DNA of 53,098 nt, taken from the NCBI GenBank assembly GCA_012800735.1, contig JAAZIU010000015.1, positions 1-53,098 of the forward strand. Direction: 5' to 3'. The position numbers were made by a program, and so were the translations under genes. Shown here one piece after another: positions 8,876-17,744 of this stretch; positions within the stretch are counted from its first letter, which is position 1; the number at the start of each line of letters is the position of its first letter. The stretch comes from Clostridiales bacterium. GTDB lineage: Bacteria > Bacillota > Clostridia > Oscillospirales > CAG-272. Below the pieces are notes generated by a model. It saw nothing but the letters and a program-made list of their open reading frames with translations. It did not search any database and was not told the DNA's origin.

Positions 8876-10867
8876 TTATTCGGTGATCTCGGTATATTTG
8901 GTCACCGGAGCGGCGGGGACGAAAGGAGTTCCGCCGTCTTCGTAGAACTTGCCGAAGAATTCGATGTATTGCAGACGCGAGTCGTGAACGAAGGTGCCGA
9001 GCAGGTTGATTACAAGGTTAACGACGTGCCCCAGCGGGATTATCAGCAAAAACATCAGCCACCCGACGACGGTGTTTCCGCCCATCGTTCCGAAAAGGTT
9101 TACGACTTGCGCTATAACGGCGGAGGCAAGCCCCAGCGCCATTATCCTCGAATAGGAAAGCAGGTCGGAGATGTAAGATACGGTATCGTAAAGGCTCATT
9201 ACGCCTTTGAGGACTTTCATTATCGGGTTCTTTTCCCCGCGCCCCTGCGTGAGTATCAAAAAGACCGCTCCCGCGCCTGCCACCGCTTTTCCGGGCGCTG
9301 AGGAAATCCCGAACGCCGATGAGGCGCCTAAAAGACCGAGTCCGACAAAGAAGACATACCACGGCACGACGTCAAGAATACCGTCAAGCAGCCGTCCTTC
9401 CTTTGCCGACATATATATCTTTATGCCCATGCCGGTCATGATATGGATTACTCCGATAGCCATCGAGACGATAAGGAAGAGGATCGGATCATTTACCATG
9501 TCAAACCACAGGTGAGTACCCCCGATGTCTGCGCCGAACATGTTTTTCATCAGCTGCTGCGGCAGATCGCCGAAGTAGGAGCCGAAAAGCACCCCGCAGA
9601 TAATGGACGACACCCCGCAGATGGCAAAGAGCTTGACTAAATTTTTCACTCCCGCAGAAATGTTCAGCAGTTTGAGCATTATAAGGCATCCGACGGTAAG
9701 CAGAAGCCCGTACAGTACGTCTCCCAGCATAAATCCGAAGATCACGAAGAAGAAAATCGACATGATAAACGTCGGGTCGAAGCTGCCGTACGCGGGGAGC
9801 GAATACAGTCCGACAACGCTTTCAAACGGCTTTACGGCCGGCTGATTCAAAAGCTTTACCGGCACATTGTCATCTTCGGAAGGGTCGCTCAGCGTATACC
9901 ATACGGCGGGGTCGGAGTCAAGCCCGGCTTTTACCGCCGGTACGGCAAGATAAGGCACCCAGGCGGTAACTACGGTGGTTTTTTCGGTTTTAAGCACTAA
10001 CTTTTCCGACGCGCATTCGGCCGCGCGGGTCATCGCCGCGTCGTACGCAAGCTCCATCTCGCGGCAATGAGCGGCGAGCGCTTTAAATTTGTCGGATAAT
10101 GACTCTTCCTCTTCGTCAAGCGCTTCAAGCGCGGCTTTTGCCCGGTCGGTGATGAGCGACGGGAGATTATTTTCTCCGTCCTGCGTATTGATATCCGCCA
10201 GCAGCGAGGAAAATTCCAATTTCGCAAATCCGCGTCGGGTCAGCTCGTCGGTAACGGCAAGACCGCCGTCTTTCATCGTGATGACCGAGACGTAAACACC
10301 GCCCGGCTCCCGGGATACCGGCAGCAGCGCAAATTCGCTGTCGCACCCGGCGGCAATTTCGGCGGAGATGACATCGATATCCGACGACGGCGGCAGCACT
10401 CCCAAAGTCAGCTCGGTAAGAGCCGTGCCGCGTGAGTCGAGAGAAACGTCGAAGTTTTGCCATGGCTTCAGGCTTTCGATCTGTTGGCGCAGCCGGGTTC
10501 TTTCGGCTGAAATTTCCGCTTCCCTCGCGCGCAGCGCCGCGTAATCGGCGGAATAACCGACGGCTTTGCCGTAACGCTCGCTATCGACGTCGAGGTCGGC
10601 GCGGGTGGCTTTTATCGGGCGGCCGAAAAGACCGGCTTTGTCTTCGCGGTAGTTTCTCAGTCCCATAAGCGCCGTGTTTAAAGCCGTAGCGTCGCGCTCG
10701 TATATCAGCCGGCGGTTTTCCGCGTCGGCTGCCTGATCCGGGTTCTCTTCATCGGCGGATGTCCGCGTTATATGAGCGCATCGCAGCCAGGTAAGTTTTT
10801 TAATTATGTCTTCCGCTCCGCTGTCCGCCGACACCAGCGAAAGCTTCATCATCCGGCTTATTGACAT
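8876..10867 (-). CDS. ntpI: V-type ATP synthase subunit I (stator, a-type)
   Basis: 663 residues. The first 370 or so form the cytoplasmic domain with two helical arms that bind the peripheral stalks. The rest carries about seven to eight membrane helices, starting near FESVVGLYSLPAYGSFDPT, with the ion-path segments near SYSRIMALGLASAVIAQVVN, where the conserved arginine is found. It overlaps the end of subunit H by 10 nt. The start MSISRMMKLSLV agrees with the family. Confidence 0.95.
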   Translation of the reverse strand: MSISRMMKLSLVSADSGAEDIIKKLTWLRCAHITRTSADEENPDQAADAENRRLIYERDATALNTALMGLRNYREDKAGLFGRPIKATRADLDVDSERYGKAVGYSADYAALRAREAEISAERTRLRQQIESLKPWQNFDVSLDSRGTALTELTLGVLPPSSDIDVISAEIAAGCDSEFALLPVSREPGGVYVSVITMKDGGLAVTDELTRRGFAKLEFSSLLADINTQDGENNLPSLITDRAKAALEALDEEEESLSDKFKALAAHCREMELAYDAAMTRAAECASEKLVLKTEKTTVVTAWVPYLAVPAVKAGLDSDPAVWYTLSDPSEDDNVPVKLLNQPAVKPFESVVGLYSLPAYGSFDPTFIMSIFFFVIFGFMLGDVLYGLLLTVGCLIMLKLLNISAGVKNLVKLFAICGVSSIICGVLFGSYFGDLPQQLMKNMFGADIGGTHLWFDMVNDPILFLIVSMAIGVIHIMTGMGIKIYMSAKEGRLLDGILDVVPWYVFFVGLGLLGASSAFGISSAPGKAVAGAGAVFLILTQGRGEKNPIMKVLKGVMSLYDTVSYISDLLSYSRIMALGLASAVIAQVVNLFGTMGGNTVVGWLMFLLIIPLGHVVNLVINLLGTFVHDSRLQYIEFFGKFYEDGGTPFVPAAPVTKYTEITE

Positions 10868-11178
10868 GAGGCGAAAAGCTCCTTTATTATCTCAGCCGCG
10901 GCGTCGTTCATCCTCTCCTTCGCCTTTTCGGATAAATCTTTGATTTCATAAGAGGCGGCGGTACGGAGAGCTCTGCGGCGGGCGTCGGATTCGGATGCCG
11001 CCTCGGCGATAACACGCTCGCGTTCCTGCATTGATTTAGACTTCGTTTCTTCAAGCAGTTTTTTTCCGGCAGCTTCCGCATCGGAACGGAGAGCTCTTGC
11101 GCGGGCAGCCGAGTCGGCTTTTATCGCCGAAGCCTCGCTTTCGGCGTCTCTGATTTTTTTAAGTATTTCGGCGGTCAT
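10858..11178 (-). CDS. ntpH: V-type ATP synthase subunit H/G (peripheral stalk)
   Basis: 106 residues, almost entirely a charged Ala/Glu/Lys/Arg helix with heptad character, as expected for the H (also called G) subunit that pairs with E in the peripheral stalk. It is the first gene of the operon, about 45 bases downstream of the predicted transcription start, and its 3' end overlaps subunit I. Sequence conservation in this family is low, so the call rests on length, composition and position. Confidence 0.85.
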   Translation of the reverse strand: MTAEILKKIRDAESEASAIKADSAARARALRSDAEAAGKKLLEETKSKSMQERERVIAEAASESDARRRALRTAASYEIKDLSEKAKERMNDAAAEIIKELFASCQ

Positions 11179-11230
11179 TTTTTATGCTCCGGGTTTTTTA
11201 TAATCGGGATTTATATGTTTTCAATTAAAC

Positions 11231-11259
11231 ATTATACTACATTTAAATGATATTGTCAA
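11231..11259 (-). promoter_or_regulatory. Promoter of the V-type ATPase operon
   Basis: Minus strand: perfect TTGACA (11259-11254), 17-nt spacer, perfect TATAAT (11236-11231). Start of transcription near 11224, giving a leader of about 45 nt before ntpH. This is the only strong promoter seen for the nine genes. Confidence 0.88.
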
Positions 11260-11374
11260 TCGGATAACGCAAGCGTTTTTGCTTTATTCGTTGAAAATTA
11301 ATGTTTGTAACATGTGAAGCTGCTTGCGAGCGGCCGAATTCACAACACGGTTAAAGGAATCGTAACAAATCGCC

Positions 11375-11403
11375 ATGACAAATTAATATTTTTTTGATAT
11401 AAT
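11375..11403 (+). promoter_or_regulatory. Promoter of the Mrp gene
   Basis: ATGACA (11375-11380), 17-nt spacer, TATAAT (11398-11403). It is divergent from the ATPase promoter, about 115 bp away. Nothing else is recognisable in the 265-bp divergent region. Confidence 0.75.
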
Positions 11404-11443
11404 ATATTGTCGAAAAAATAAAATCAAAATACAGGTGAATTCA

Positions 11444-12361
11444 ATGGCAGAAGAAAAATACACGGAACAGCAGCAGCCGGAAGAAGACTGCGCGCACGAC
11501 TGCTCCTCATGTTCGCTAAATTGCCCTTCTCGCACCGCCGCGCAAAGCGGAGAGAAAAAGACAACCGCAGAGCTGATGCAAGCTCCGCTCAATCATCTCT
11601 CCAGCGTCAGGAACGTCATAGCGGTGGTTTCGGGCAAGGGAGGCGTCGGCAAGTCTCTTGTCACATCAATGCTCGCGACTGCGATCCGCCGCCGCGGCTA
11701 CAACACCGCAATAATGGACGCCGACATAACCGGCCCATCTATCCCGAAGATATTCGGGCTTCCGTCCGGTAATGTTCAGGGCAACGACGACGGAATGTTC
11801 CCGCCGACTACCAAAACCGGCATCGAAGTGATGAGCGTCAACCTCCTCCTTCCCGACGAAAAAACGCCGGTAATCTGGAGAGGACCTATTATAGCCGGAA
11901 CGGTCAAGCAGTTCTGGACCGACGTTATCTGGAACGACGTCGACTTTATGTTTATCGATATGCCGCCGGGAACCGGCGACGTTCCGCTGACGGTTTTCCA
12001 GTCAATTCCGGTAAACGGCGTTATCATCGTCACCAGTCCCCAGGAACTCGTTTCGATGATAGTTTCAAAAGCGGTCAAGATGGCCGAGATTATGAATGTT
12101 CCGGTGTTGGGAATTATTGAAAACTACAGCTACGCGCTATGTCCCAAATGCGGCGAGAAAATTGAGATTTTCGGTTCCTCCCGCGTCGAAGAAGTCGCGG
12201 CGGAGTTCGACCTTGAAGTGCTTGACCGCATTCCGGTCGATCCGAACCTTGCCGCCCTCTGCGACAAGGGGATTATCGAGCTGATGAAGGACGCGCATGA
12301 GAAATACGTAAAACACGCCGCGGACGTTATAGAGGCAAAGGCGATTTCCGACGAGGGCTGA
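11444..12361 (+). CDS. mrp: Mrp/NBP35-type P-loop ATPase, iron-sulfur carrier
   Basis: 305 residues. A short N-terminal tail carries four cysteines (C16, C20, C23, C27), resembling the ferredoxin-like cluster site of NBP35 rather than the DUF59 domain of many bacterial ApbC proteins. The deviant Walker A SGKGGVGKS is at 63-71, and a CPKCG pair near residue 225 is the site that holds the bridging [4Fe-4S] cluster in the dimer. Likely role: delivery of Fe-S clusters to apoproteins. I chose the ATG at 11444 because AGGTGA (11433-11438) is well spaced; an in-frame GTG at 11435 overlaps that site. Confidence 0.92.
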   Translation: MAEEKYTEQQQPEEDCAHDCSSCSLNCPSRTAAQSGEKKTTAELMQAPLNHLSSVRNVIAVVSGKGGVGKSLVTSMLATAIRRRGYNTAIMDADITGPSIPKIFGLPSGNVQGNDDGMFPPTTKTGIEVMSVNLLLPDEKTPVIWRGPIIAGTVKQFWTDVIWNDVDFMFIDMPPGTGDVPLTVFQSIPVNGVIIVTSPQELVSMIVSKAVKMAEIMNVPVLGIIENYSYALCPKCGEKIEIFGSSRVEEVAAEFDLEVLDRIPVDPNLAALCDKGIIELMKDAHEKYVKHAADVIEAKAISDEG

Positions 12362-12421
12362 TTCCCGTTTTGATAACGCCTTCCGGCGCCGCAGCCAAAG
12401 CTTATTCTGAAAACTGAAAAT

Positions 12422-12478
12422 AAAAAAACCGCTCTTTTTTCCGTCCCACAGGACAAAGGGAAAAACAGAGCGGTTTTT
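12422..12478. terminator. Bidirectional terminator between converging genes
   Basis: A hairpin with an AAAAACCGCTC / GAGCGGTTTTT stem and a long, internally paired loop lies between the end of mrp (plus) and the end of the binding lipoprotein gene (minus). T runs on both strands allow it to serve both. Confidence 0.75.
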
Positions 12479-12528
12479 CATCGGCAATTCAACAGCTGCG
12501 CTGATAAGAAGCCGAAAAACGAGTTAAA

Positions 12529-14031
12529 TCAAAGATCTTCGAACGTCGCGATAAGCTTTTCAAGCTTCTTTTGGGCGGATTTTAAATTTGAAGCGATATG
12601 AGACATGTAATTATTCTTTTTGGATATGATCATCCCGCGTCCGACATATCCCAGATGGCTGAAATCATCCATATAGATATACGCGGTGTCTGTCATAACC
12701 GAATCGTGTATCAGGTCGACAAGCTGTATCGAAATATTGTCTCTGGCATATTTTGTTTTAAGCGCGATTTCGTAGTACGCCGGCATGACCGTTCTGTGTC
12801 CCTCGAACGCCAGAAGCTCAAGCACGGCGGAAACGGCGTCCAGCTTCTGTATTGTGCTGGGAACGAACTGGAGCTCGACGATATCGTGTACAAGCTCGTA
12901 ATATCGGCTCTGTTCTTCGGTGAGTTTCGGCGACGGGAGTATTCCGTAATCGTCTTTCATATCCCGCAGAAATTCCGACGAATACAGAAAACCGGTAAGA
13001 TAGACAGCCTTTCCGGCGCTGAAATTGGCGTTGTTTTCCGACGGGTCGTTCTTGTTAAGGTAAACCCCTTCGCTTTCATAGACGAGCTGATATACCTTTT
13101 CCATGACCAGGACATTTAACTCGTTATCGCTGACGATGACCGGATAGCCGTTCTCGTCCTTTTCGGTTGCTTTACCGCCGCCGGCGTAAAACAGAACGTC
13201 CATGTTGTTGCCGTAGTAAGTTAAAAGACCGAACTGATCATTAACGTCGACTTTCGTATCGCCGTTCAGATCCGAGTATGCGACGGCGGAGTTTTCGATA
13301 AGCTTGTCGAACGTCCAGCCTCCGTCGAGAGCAAGCTGATACATCTCCGTCGGGTCGCCGAAATAGCTTTCGTAAAGATTCTTGTTGAAGAACATACAGC
13401 CGGCGCATCTGATGAGGTTGATGTTGTAGTCGCCGCATAAAACGAAACGTTTGTTGTTTAATATATTCGCGTTTGTTATGTAGCTTTTCGCCCACCACGG
13501 CTCCTCGATGTTGATATACGGCGCGTCGATCATATTATAGAACAATCCTTCGCGAACGTGATTCATCATGTTCCACTGAATTCCGCTGAAAAGATCGTAT
13601 TCGTTTGAACCGGACAATATCAGTTTGCTTACGGCGGTTCCGTTATCGGCGGCTCCGGTTTTTGAATTGAAAAGGTTCAGATTTAAATTGAGCTGCTTTT
13701 CAACGGCTATGTTTCTCTTGTAGATCGCGTCGTCGACGATGTCGCCCTCCTGATCGCCCGCCATGTCGTAGTATGTTTCCGAGGCGCTGCCGGAAACCGT
13801 AGAATACCAGAAGTTAATCGTTTCCCCGCCGAAATTGAGGCCGGCCGGGATGTTTTCATCGACAGCCTCGGTCGTGGTCACCTCCGCCGCTTCATCGGCG
13901 GTATTCGCGGTGGTATTTTCGGCGAGCTTGTTATCCGGCTCTGCATCTCCGCAGGCGGTCAAAGTCGCAAAAAGCAGCATAAATAATGCAAATGTTAACG
14001 CTGTCGCTCTGATAAAAAATCCTTTTTTCAT
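12529..14031 (-). CDS. Extracellular solute-binding lipoprotein
   Basis: 500 residues. Lipoprotein signal with lipobox LTAC and Cys27, then an Asn/Thr/Glu linker to about residue 60. The mature part resembles family 1 (sugar-type) binding proteins: GDIVDDAIYKRN, EEPWWAKSY and an EF-hand-like DLNGDTKVDVNDQFGLL segment that is shared in form with the other lipoproteins of this window. It probably captures oligosaccharides or sugars at the membrane surface for an ABC importer encoded elsewhere, since no permease or ATPase gene is adjacent. It is more diverged from the other copies than they are from each other. Confidence 0.88.
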   Translation of the reverse strand: MKKGFFIRATALTFALFMLLFATLTACGDAEPDNKLAENTTANTADEAAEVTTTEAVDENIPAGLNFGGETINFWYSTVSGSASETYYDMAGDQEGDIVDDAIYKRNIAVEKQLNLNLNLFNSKTGAADNGTAVSKLILSGSNEYDLFSGIQWNMMNHVREGLFYNMIDAPYINIEEPWWAKSYITNANILNNKRFVLCGDYNINLIRCAGCMFFNKNLYESYFGDPTEMYQLALDGGWTFDKLIENSAVAYSDLNGDTKVDVNDQFGLLTYYGNNMDVLFYAGGGKATEKDENGYPVIVSDNELNVLVMEKVYQLVYESEGVYLNKNDPSENNANFSAGKAVYLTGFLYSSEFLRDMKDDYGILPSPKLTEEQSRYYELVHDIVELQFVPSTIQKLDAVSAVLELLAFEGHRTVMPAYYEIALKTKYARDNISIQLVDLIHDSVMTDTAYIYMDDFSHLGYVGRGMIISKKNNYMSHIASNLKSAQKKLEKLIATFEDL

Positions 14032-14097
14032 TCCACACCTCTTTTTTAATTATGGCAAAACACCGAGTTTATTGGCATTAAAACAAACCGCATTTCA

Positions 14098-14106
14098 ATT
14101 ATATCA
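14098..14106 (-). promoter_or_regulatory. Extended -10 promoter of the 12529-14031 lipoprotein
   Basis: Minus strand TGATATAAT, an extended -10 element about 67 bases upstream of the ATG. No convincing -35 hexamer lies at 16-18 bases. Confidence 0.45.
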
Positions 14107-14185
14107 CAACGTGCGAAAACATGATGACGAAGATGTGAATTTTTTTAAATCTTCTCAAAAAAGTCAACCGCTTGCCGGCGAGTAG

Positions 14186-14213
14186 AAAACGCCCCCGAAG
14201 CGGGAGCGTTTTT
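14186..14213 (-). terminator. Terminator of the metA-MBOAT operon
   Basis: 12-bp stem AAAACGCCCCCG / CGGGAGCGTTTT with a 3-nt loop. The plus-strand mismatch becomes a G-U wobble in minus-strand RNA. It lies 17 bp past the stop codon of the MBOAT gene. Confidence 0.8.
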
Positions 14214-14229
14214 AGGAGCTATTGAATAT

Positions 14230-15651
14230 TCAGAATCTGAAATAAAGGAAAGGATTGAAACTGGAGTCGACCAGATACCCGGTGCAGAGGACGAGCAGCA
14301 GCGCGCAGCCGACGGCGGTCACATATCTCCACCATTTGTGTTTTTCGTAAAGCTGATAGAACAGCTTTTTCGGGGCGGGCGTAGACGCGACGCCTAAAAT
14401 CAAAATGAAGGGCAGGTTCCGGACAAGGTCATACAGCGCGCTTTGCGAAATAATTCCGCCTGCGGATCCGCCGAACATCGCTTTAAGGTATACTATTCCG
14501 GCGCTCATGTCTTCCGAGACAAACAGCAGCCAGCCAATCACGACGACAAAGAGGGTATATACATGGCAGAGCCAGGCCGGCCATTTCTCCATCACTTTTG
14601 CGAGGAACACTTTTTCAATCACAAGTACAATGAAGTAGAAAAGCCCCCAGAGAATGTAGTTCCAGGAAGCGCCGTGCCAGAATCCGGTTAAAAACCAGAC
14701 AATAAACAGGTTTCTGTAAGTGTTAAACTCCCCTTTGCGGCTGCCGCCGAGCGGGAAATAGACATACTCGCGGAACCAGGTCGAAAGGGACATATGCCAG
14801 CGCCGCCAGAAATCGGTAATCGACTTCGCTATATAAGGATAGTTAAAGTTTTCAAGGAAGGTAAAGCCGAACATCTTGCCCAGACCGATAGCCATGTCCG
14901 AATATCCGGAAAAGTCGAAATATATCTGGAAAGTGTAGAAGATTATTCCGAGCCAGGCGCCCAAAACCGTCTGTTCCGACGCGGGAGTCGCCCGCAGCGT
15001 CTCCCAGAGCTGTCCCGAGGTGTTTGCAAAGAGGATTTTCTTTCCAAGCCCCGCCATAAAGGTGCGGACGCCGGATGCGAATTCGGCTGTGTTCTCGTTC
15101 CTTTCGCGGAGCATATCGTCGACGTCCTGGTAGCGGACGATGGGTCCGGCGATCAGCTGCGGGAAGAGGGTGACGTAGGTGCCGAAAGAGACAAAGTTTG
15201 TCTGAACCTTGGCGTTGTCCATATAAAGGTCGAGGGTGTAGCTCATCGACTGGAAGGTGTAAAAGCTGATACCGATCGGCAGAGTCACTTCTATCATCGG
15301 AAGCGTTGAAAGCGCCGGAATCAGCCGGAGGTTCTCGACAAAGAAGTTGTAATATTTAAAGAAAGCCAATATCCCGAGGGAGACGACGACGGACATAATC
15401 ATCCATTTTTTCGCCCCCGCCCGGTCGCCCTTTTTCATCCGTATATCGAGCAGCCAGCCGCAGAAATAGTTCACCGCGATGGTAAAGACCATCAGGAAGA
15501 CATATATCGGCTCTCCCCAGCCGTAAAAGACGAGGGATACGACAAAAAGGACAAAGTTGCGCCACTTCAGGTATTTATGCGGAACGGCGTAATATAAAAG
15601 CAGGGTTACCGGCAGATACAGAAAGAGAAATTCAAGACTTGAAAATACCAT
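14230..15651 (-). CDS. MBOAT family membrane-bound O-acyltransferase (AlgI-like)
   Basis: 473 residues, about ten or more membrane helices. The MBOAT core is clear: IYFDFSGYSDMAIGL at about 243-257, the FWRRWHMSLSTWFREYVYFP segment (281-300) with His286, and the second histidine His326 in GFWHGASWN. Relatives (AlgI, PatA, DltB) move acetyl or other acyl groups across the membrane onto exported polysaccharides or teichoic acids. They usually neighbour an SGNH-type AlgJ/DHHW partner that is missing here. The gene lies 31 nt downstream of metA and appears to share its transcript. The substrate is unknown. Confidence 0.92.
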   Translation of the reverse strand: MVFSSLEFLFLYLPVTLLLYYAVPHKYLKWRNFVLFVVSLVFYGWGEPIYVFLMVFTIAVNYFCGWLLDIRMKKGDRAGAKKWMIMSVVVSLGILAFFKYYNFFVENLRLIPALSTLPMIEVTLPIGISFYTFQSMSYTLDLYMDNAKVQTNFVSFGTYVTLFPQLIAGPIVRYQDVDDMLRERNENTAEFASGVRTFMAGLGKKILFANTSGQLWETLRATPASEQTVLGAWLGIIFYTFQIYFDFSGYSDMAIGLGKMFGFTFLENFNYPYIAKSITDFWRRWHMSLSTWFREYVYFPLGGSRKGEFNTYRNLFIVWFLTGFWHGASWNYILWGLFYFIVLVIEKVFLAKVMEKWPAWLCHVYTLFVVVIGWLLFVSEDMSAGIVYLKAMFGGSAGGIISQSALYDLVRNLPFILILGVASTPAPKKLFYQLYEKHKWWRYVTAVGCALLLVLCTGYLVDSSFNPFLYFRF

Positions 15652-15682
15652 AAAAAGCTCCGTTTTTCTTTAAGGTCGAGGC

Positions 15683-16597
15683 TCAGATCTCGCTGATATC
15701 GTAAGGAGTCAGCTGATATACGAAATGGTTCAGCCAGTTGGAGTAAAGCAGATGCGCGTGCGAGCGCCAGATATTGCGCGGGGATGCGGCGGTATCGCCG
15801 CCGGGGAAGTAGTTGTACGGAAGGGCGATGTCAAGCCCTTTGTCGCGGTCGCGAAAATATTCGCGGGCGAGGGTGTCTGAGTCGTATTCGCTGTGACCGG
15901 TGACAAAAAAGCGGCGTTTTTCGTCGTCCGCGATGATATAAGGGCCGGCGGTAGAGGATGAAGATACGATTTGCAGAGCGTCGACTTTTTCGATGTCCTC
16001 CCGCAGCACTTCGGTATGTCTTGAATGGGGAGCGTAGAATTTCTCGTCGAAGCCTCGGACGAGCGGATGGCGCGGAAGCTCGACCTTGTGGGAAAAGACG
16101 CCGAATATCTTGGACGCCATCTGTACTTTTGGCACTCCGTAATGGTAGTACATCGCCGCCTGAGCCGCCCAGCAGATATAAAAGACCGAGAAGACATTGG
16201 TTTCCGACCAACTCATTATCTCGCAGAGTTCCGGCCAGTAGTCGACATCTTCGTAAGGCATCTCCTCGACCGGCGCGCCTGTAATGATAAGTCCGTCGAA
16301 TTTTTCCTCCCGAACGTCGTAGAAATTCTTGTAAAAGGTTGCCATATGCTCGGGACTGGTGTTTCTTGATTTATGGGATGCGGTGCCCAAAAGTGTCAGC
16401 TCAAGCTGAAGCGAGGTGTTGGAGAGCAGCCTTATCAGCTGAGTTTCGGTCGCAATCTTCGTCGGCATAAGGTTGAGGATAGCTATGCGCAGCGGACGGA
16501 TATCCTGATGCAGAGCGCGGTATTCGTCCATGACGAATATATTTTCATCTTCCAGTATCTGTCTTGCCGGCAGCCCGGAGGGGATTTTAATCGGCAT
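15683..16597 (-). CDS. metAA: Homoserine O-acyltransferase, MetA type, predicted acetyl specific
   Basis: 304 residues, full length for the HTS/MetA family. It activates the hydroxyl of L-homoserine for methionine synthesis. The catalytic residues fall at the standard numbers: Cys142 (FYICWAAQA), His235 and Glu237 (TGHSEYD). The acyl-donor residue at position 111 is Glu (GAPVEEM), as in the Bacillus cereus enzyme that uses acetyl-CoA, instead of the glycine of succinyl-specific E. coli MetA. From this I infer acetyl-CoA as donor. No SAM riboswitch or T-box is visible in the short leader. The MBOAT gene follows 31 nt downstream. Confidence 0.95.
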   Translation of the reverse strand: MPIKIPSGLPARQILEDENIFVMDEYRALHQDIRPLRIAILNLMPTKIATETQLIRLLSNTSLQLELTLLGTASHKSRNTSPEHMATFYKNFYDVREEKFDGLIITGAPVEEMPYEDVDYWPELCEIMSWSETNVFSVFYICWAAQAAMYYHYGVPKVQMASKIFGVFSHKVELPRHPLVRGFDEKFYAPHSRHTEVLREDIEKVDALQIVSSSSTAGPYIIADDEKRRFFVTGHSEYDSDTLAREYFRDRDKGLDIALPYNYFPGGDTAASPRNIWRSHAHLLYSNWLNHFVYQLTPYDISEI

Positions 16598-16648
16598 CTT
16601 TTGTTTTCCTTTATTATATATGATTTATTTCAATGGCGATTTCTATAT

Positions 16649-16677
16649 ATTATACCATTTATCCCCTGCGAATGCAA
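16649..16677 (-). promoter_or_regulatory. Promoter of metAA
   Basis: Minus strand: TTGCAT (16677-16672), 17-nt spacer, TATAAT (16654-16649). The leader before the ATG at 16597 is only about 45 nt, too short for a known methionine riboswitch. Confidence 0.7.
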
Positions 16678-16714
16678 TACCGAATAAAAAAATTGAAAAG
16701 TTGGGTTTGCTTTG

Positions 16715-16743
16715 TTTACAATGGCTTCGGCGTATGGTATAAT
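16715..16743 (+). promoter_or_regulatory. Promoter of the alpha/beta hydrolase gene
   Basis: TTTACA (16715-16720), 17-nt spacer, TATAAT (16738-16743). It diverges from the metAA promoter. Confidence 0.72.
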
Positions 16744-16805
16744 TATAAAGGCTTGTACCTATGATATTATAATAAAATGAAAGGTATTTTGTTGAGGAGT
16801 TAGAA

Positions 16806-17594
16806 ATGGATATTAAATTATGGAAAAACGGAACCCCGCTTTATGACGAAAAGAAAGGTCAGCCGGAACCGACGCTTACCCCTTATCTTCTGCCGGATTA
16901 CGGCAAAAAAACCGGCTGCGTCATCGTCCTGCCCGGCGGCGGATACGCTGTGCGCGCCGATCACGAAGGCATGCCGATATCGAAAATGTATAACGAAGCC
17001 GGAATAAACAGCTTTGTTTTAAACTATCGCGTCAGCCCTTACCGTTACCCGGCTCCGCTGTATGACGTTCAGCGGGCGGTAAGACTTGTCCGCGCCCGCG
17101 CCGATGAGTTCAATATCGACCCCGAAAAGATTGCCGTCCTCGGCTTTTCTGCCGGCGGGCATCTTGCGACTATGGCTGTGACGCAATACGACCGCGGTCT
17201 TGACTGCGGCGACGATATCGACAAAGTTTCCTGCCGCCCAGACGCCGGCATCCTCTGCTACGCAGTGATAAGCCTCGGCGAATACACCCATCAGGGCAGC
17301 CGGGATAATCTTTTAGGCAATCCCGCCGATCCGGCGCTTGTAAAGTCGCTCTCCGGAGAAGAAGCCGTCCGGGACGACAACCCGCCGGTGTTTATGTGGC
17401 ATACGGCGGAAGACGCCGCGGTTCCGGTCGAAAACTCGCTCAACATGGCTCTTTCGCTGAGAAAGAAGCAGATTCCCTTCGAGCTGCACGTCTTCCCTTA
17501 CGGCCACCACGGCCTCGGTCTCGCCCCGGAGCATCCGGAAGTCGCTCAGTGGGCGGGACTTTCGGTCAGTTGGCTGAAAGCGATGGGGTTTTAA
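16806..17594 (+). CDS. Alpha/beta hydrolase, acetyl-xylan-esterase-like
   Basis: 262 residues, cytoplasmic (no signal peptide). The oxyanion-hole segment LPGGGYAV starts at 42, the nucleophile elbow GFSAGG has Ser115, the acid is Asp203 in HTAEDAAVP, and the base is His234 or His235 in YGHHGLGL. This pattern fits the BD-FAE/AXE-like lipase-esterases that remove acetyl groups from plant polysaccharide fragments. It is a single gene with AGGAG ribosome site. The neighbouring sugar-type binding lipoproteins support a role in deacetylating imported oligosaccharides, but this is inference. Confidence 0.85.
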   Translation: MDIKLWKNGTPLYDEKKGQPEPTLTPYLLPDYGKKTGCVIVLPGGGYAVRADHEGMPISKMYNEAGINSFVLNYRVSPYRYPAPLYDVQRAVRLVRARADEFNIDPEKIAVLGFSAGGHLATMAVTQYDRGLDCGDDIDKVSCRPDAGILCYAVISLGEYTHQGSRDNLLGNPADPALVKSLSGEEAVRDDNPPVFMWHTAEDAAVPVENSLNMALSLRKKQIPFELHVFPYGHHGLGLAPEHPEVAQWAGLSVSWLKAMGF

Positions 17595-17640
17595 GAAAAA
17601 ACACTTGCAGACTCAGCCGTATAATGAGTTGTTAATATCC

Positions 17641-17669
17641 TTGACAAAATTCTCGAAGTCATGTATAAT
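17641..17669 (+). promoter_or_regulatory. Consensus promoter of lipoprotein A
   Basis: Perfect TTGACA (17641-17646), 17-nt spacer, perfect TATAAT (17664-17669); leader of about 70 nt. Confidence 0.88.
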
Positions 17670-17744
17670 ATTTTTGAGAAATAGTCGGTTAAACTTTTTG
17701 CCAGGCTATACAATCTGAATTCAAGACAACATGAGGTTGCAGAT

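Noticed and set aside
16598..16648. Possible SAM riboswitch or T-box upstream of metAA
   Set aside because: The promoter is only about 45 nt from the start codon, and none of the conserved riboswitch or T-box bases are present.
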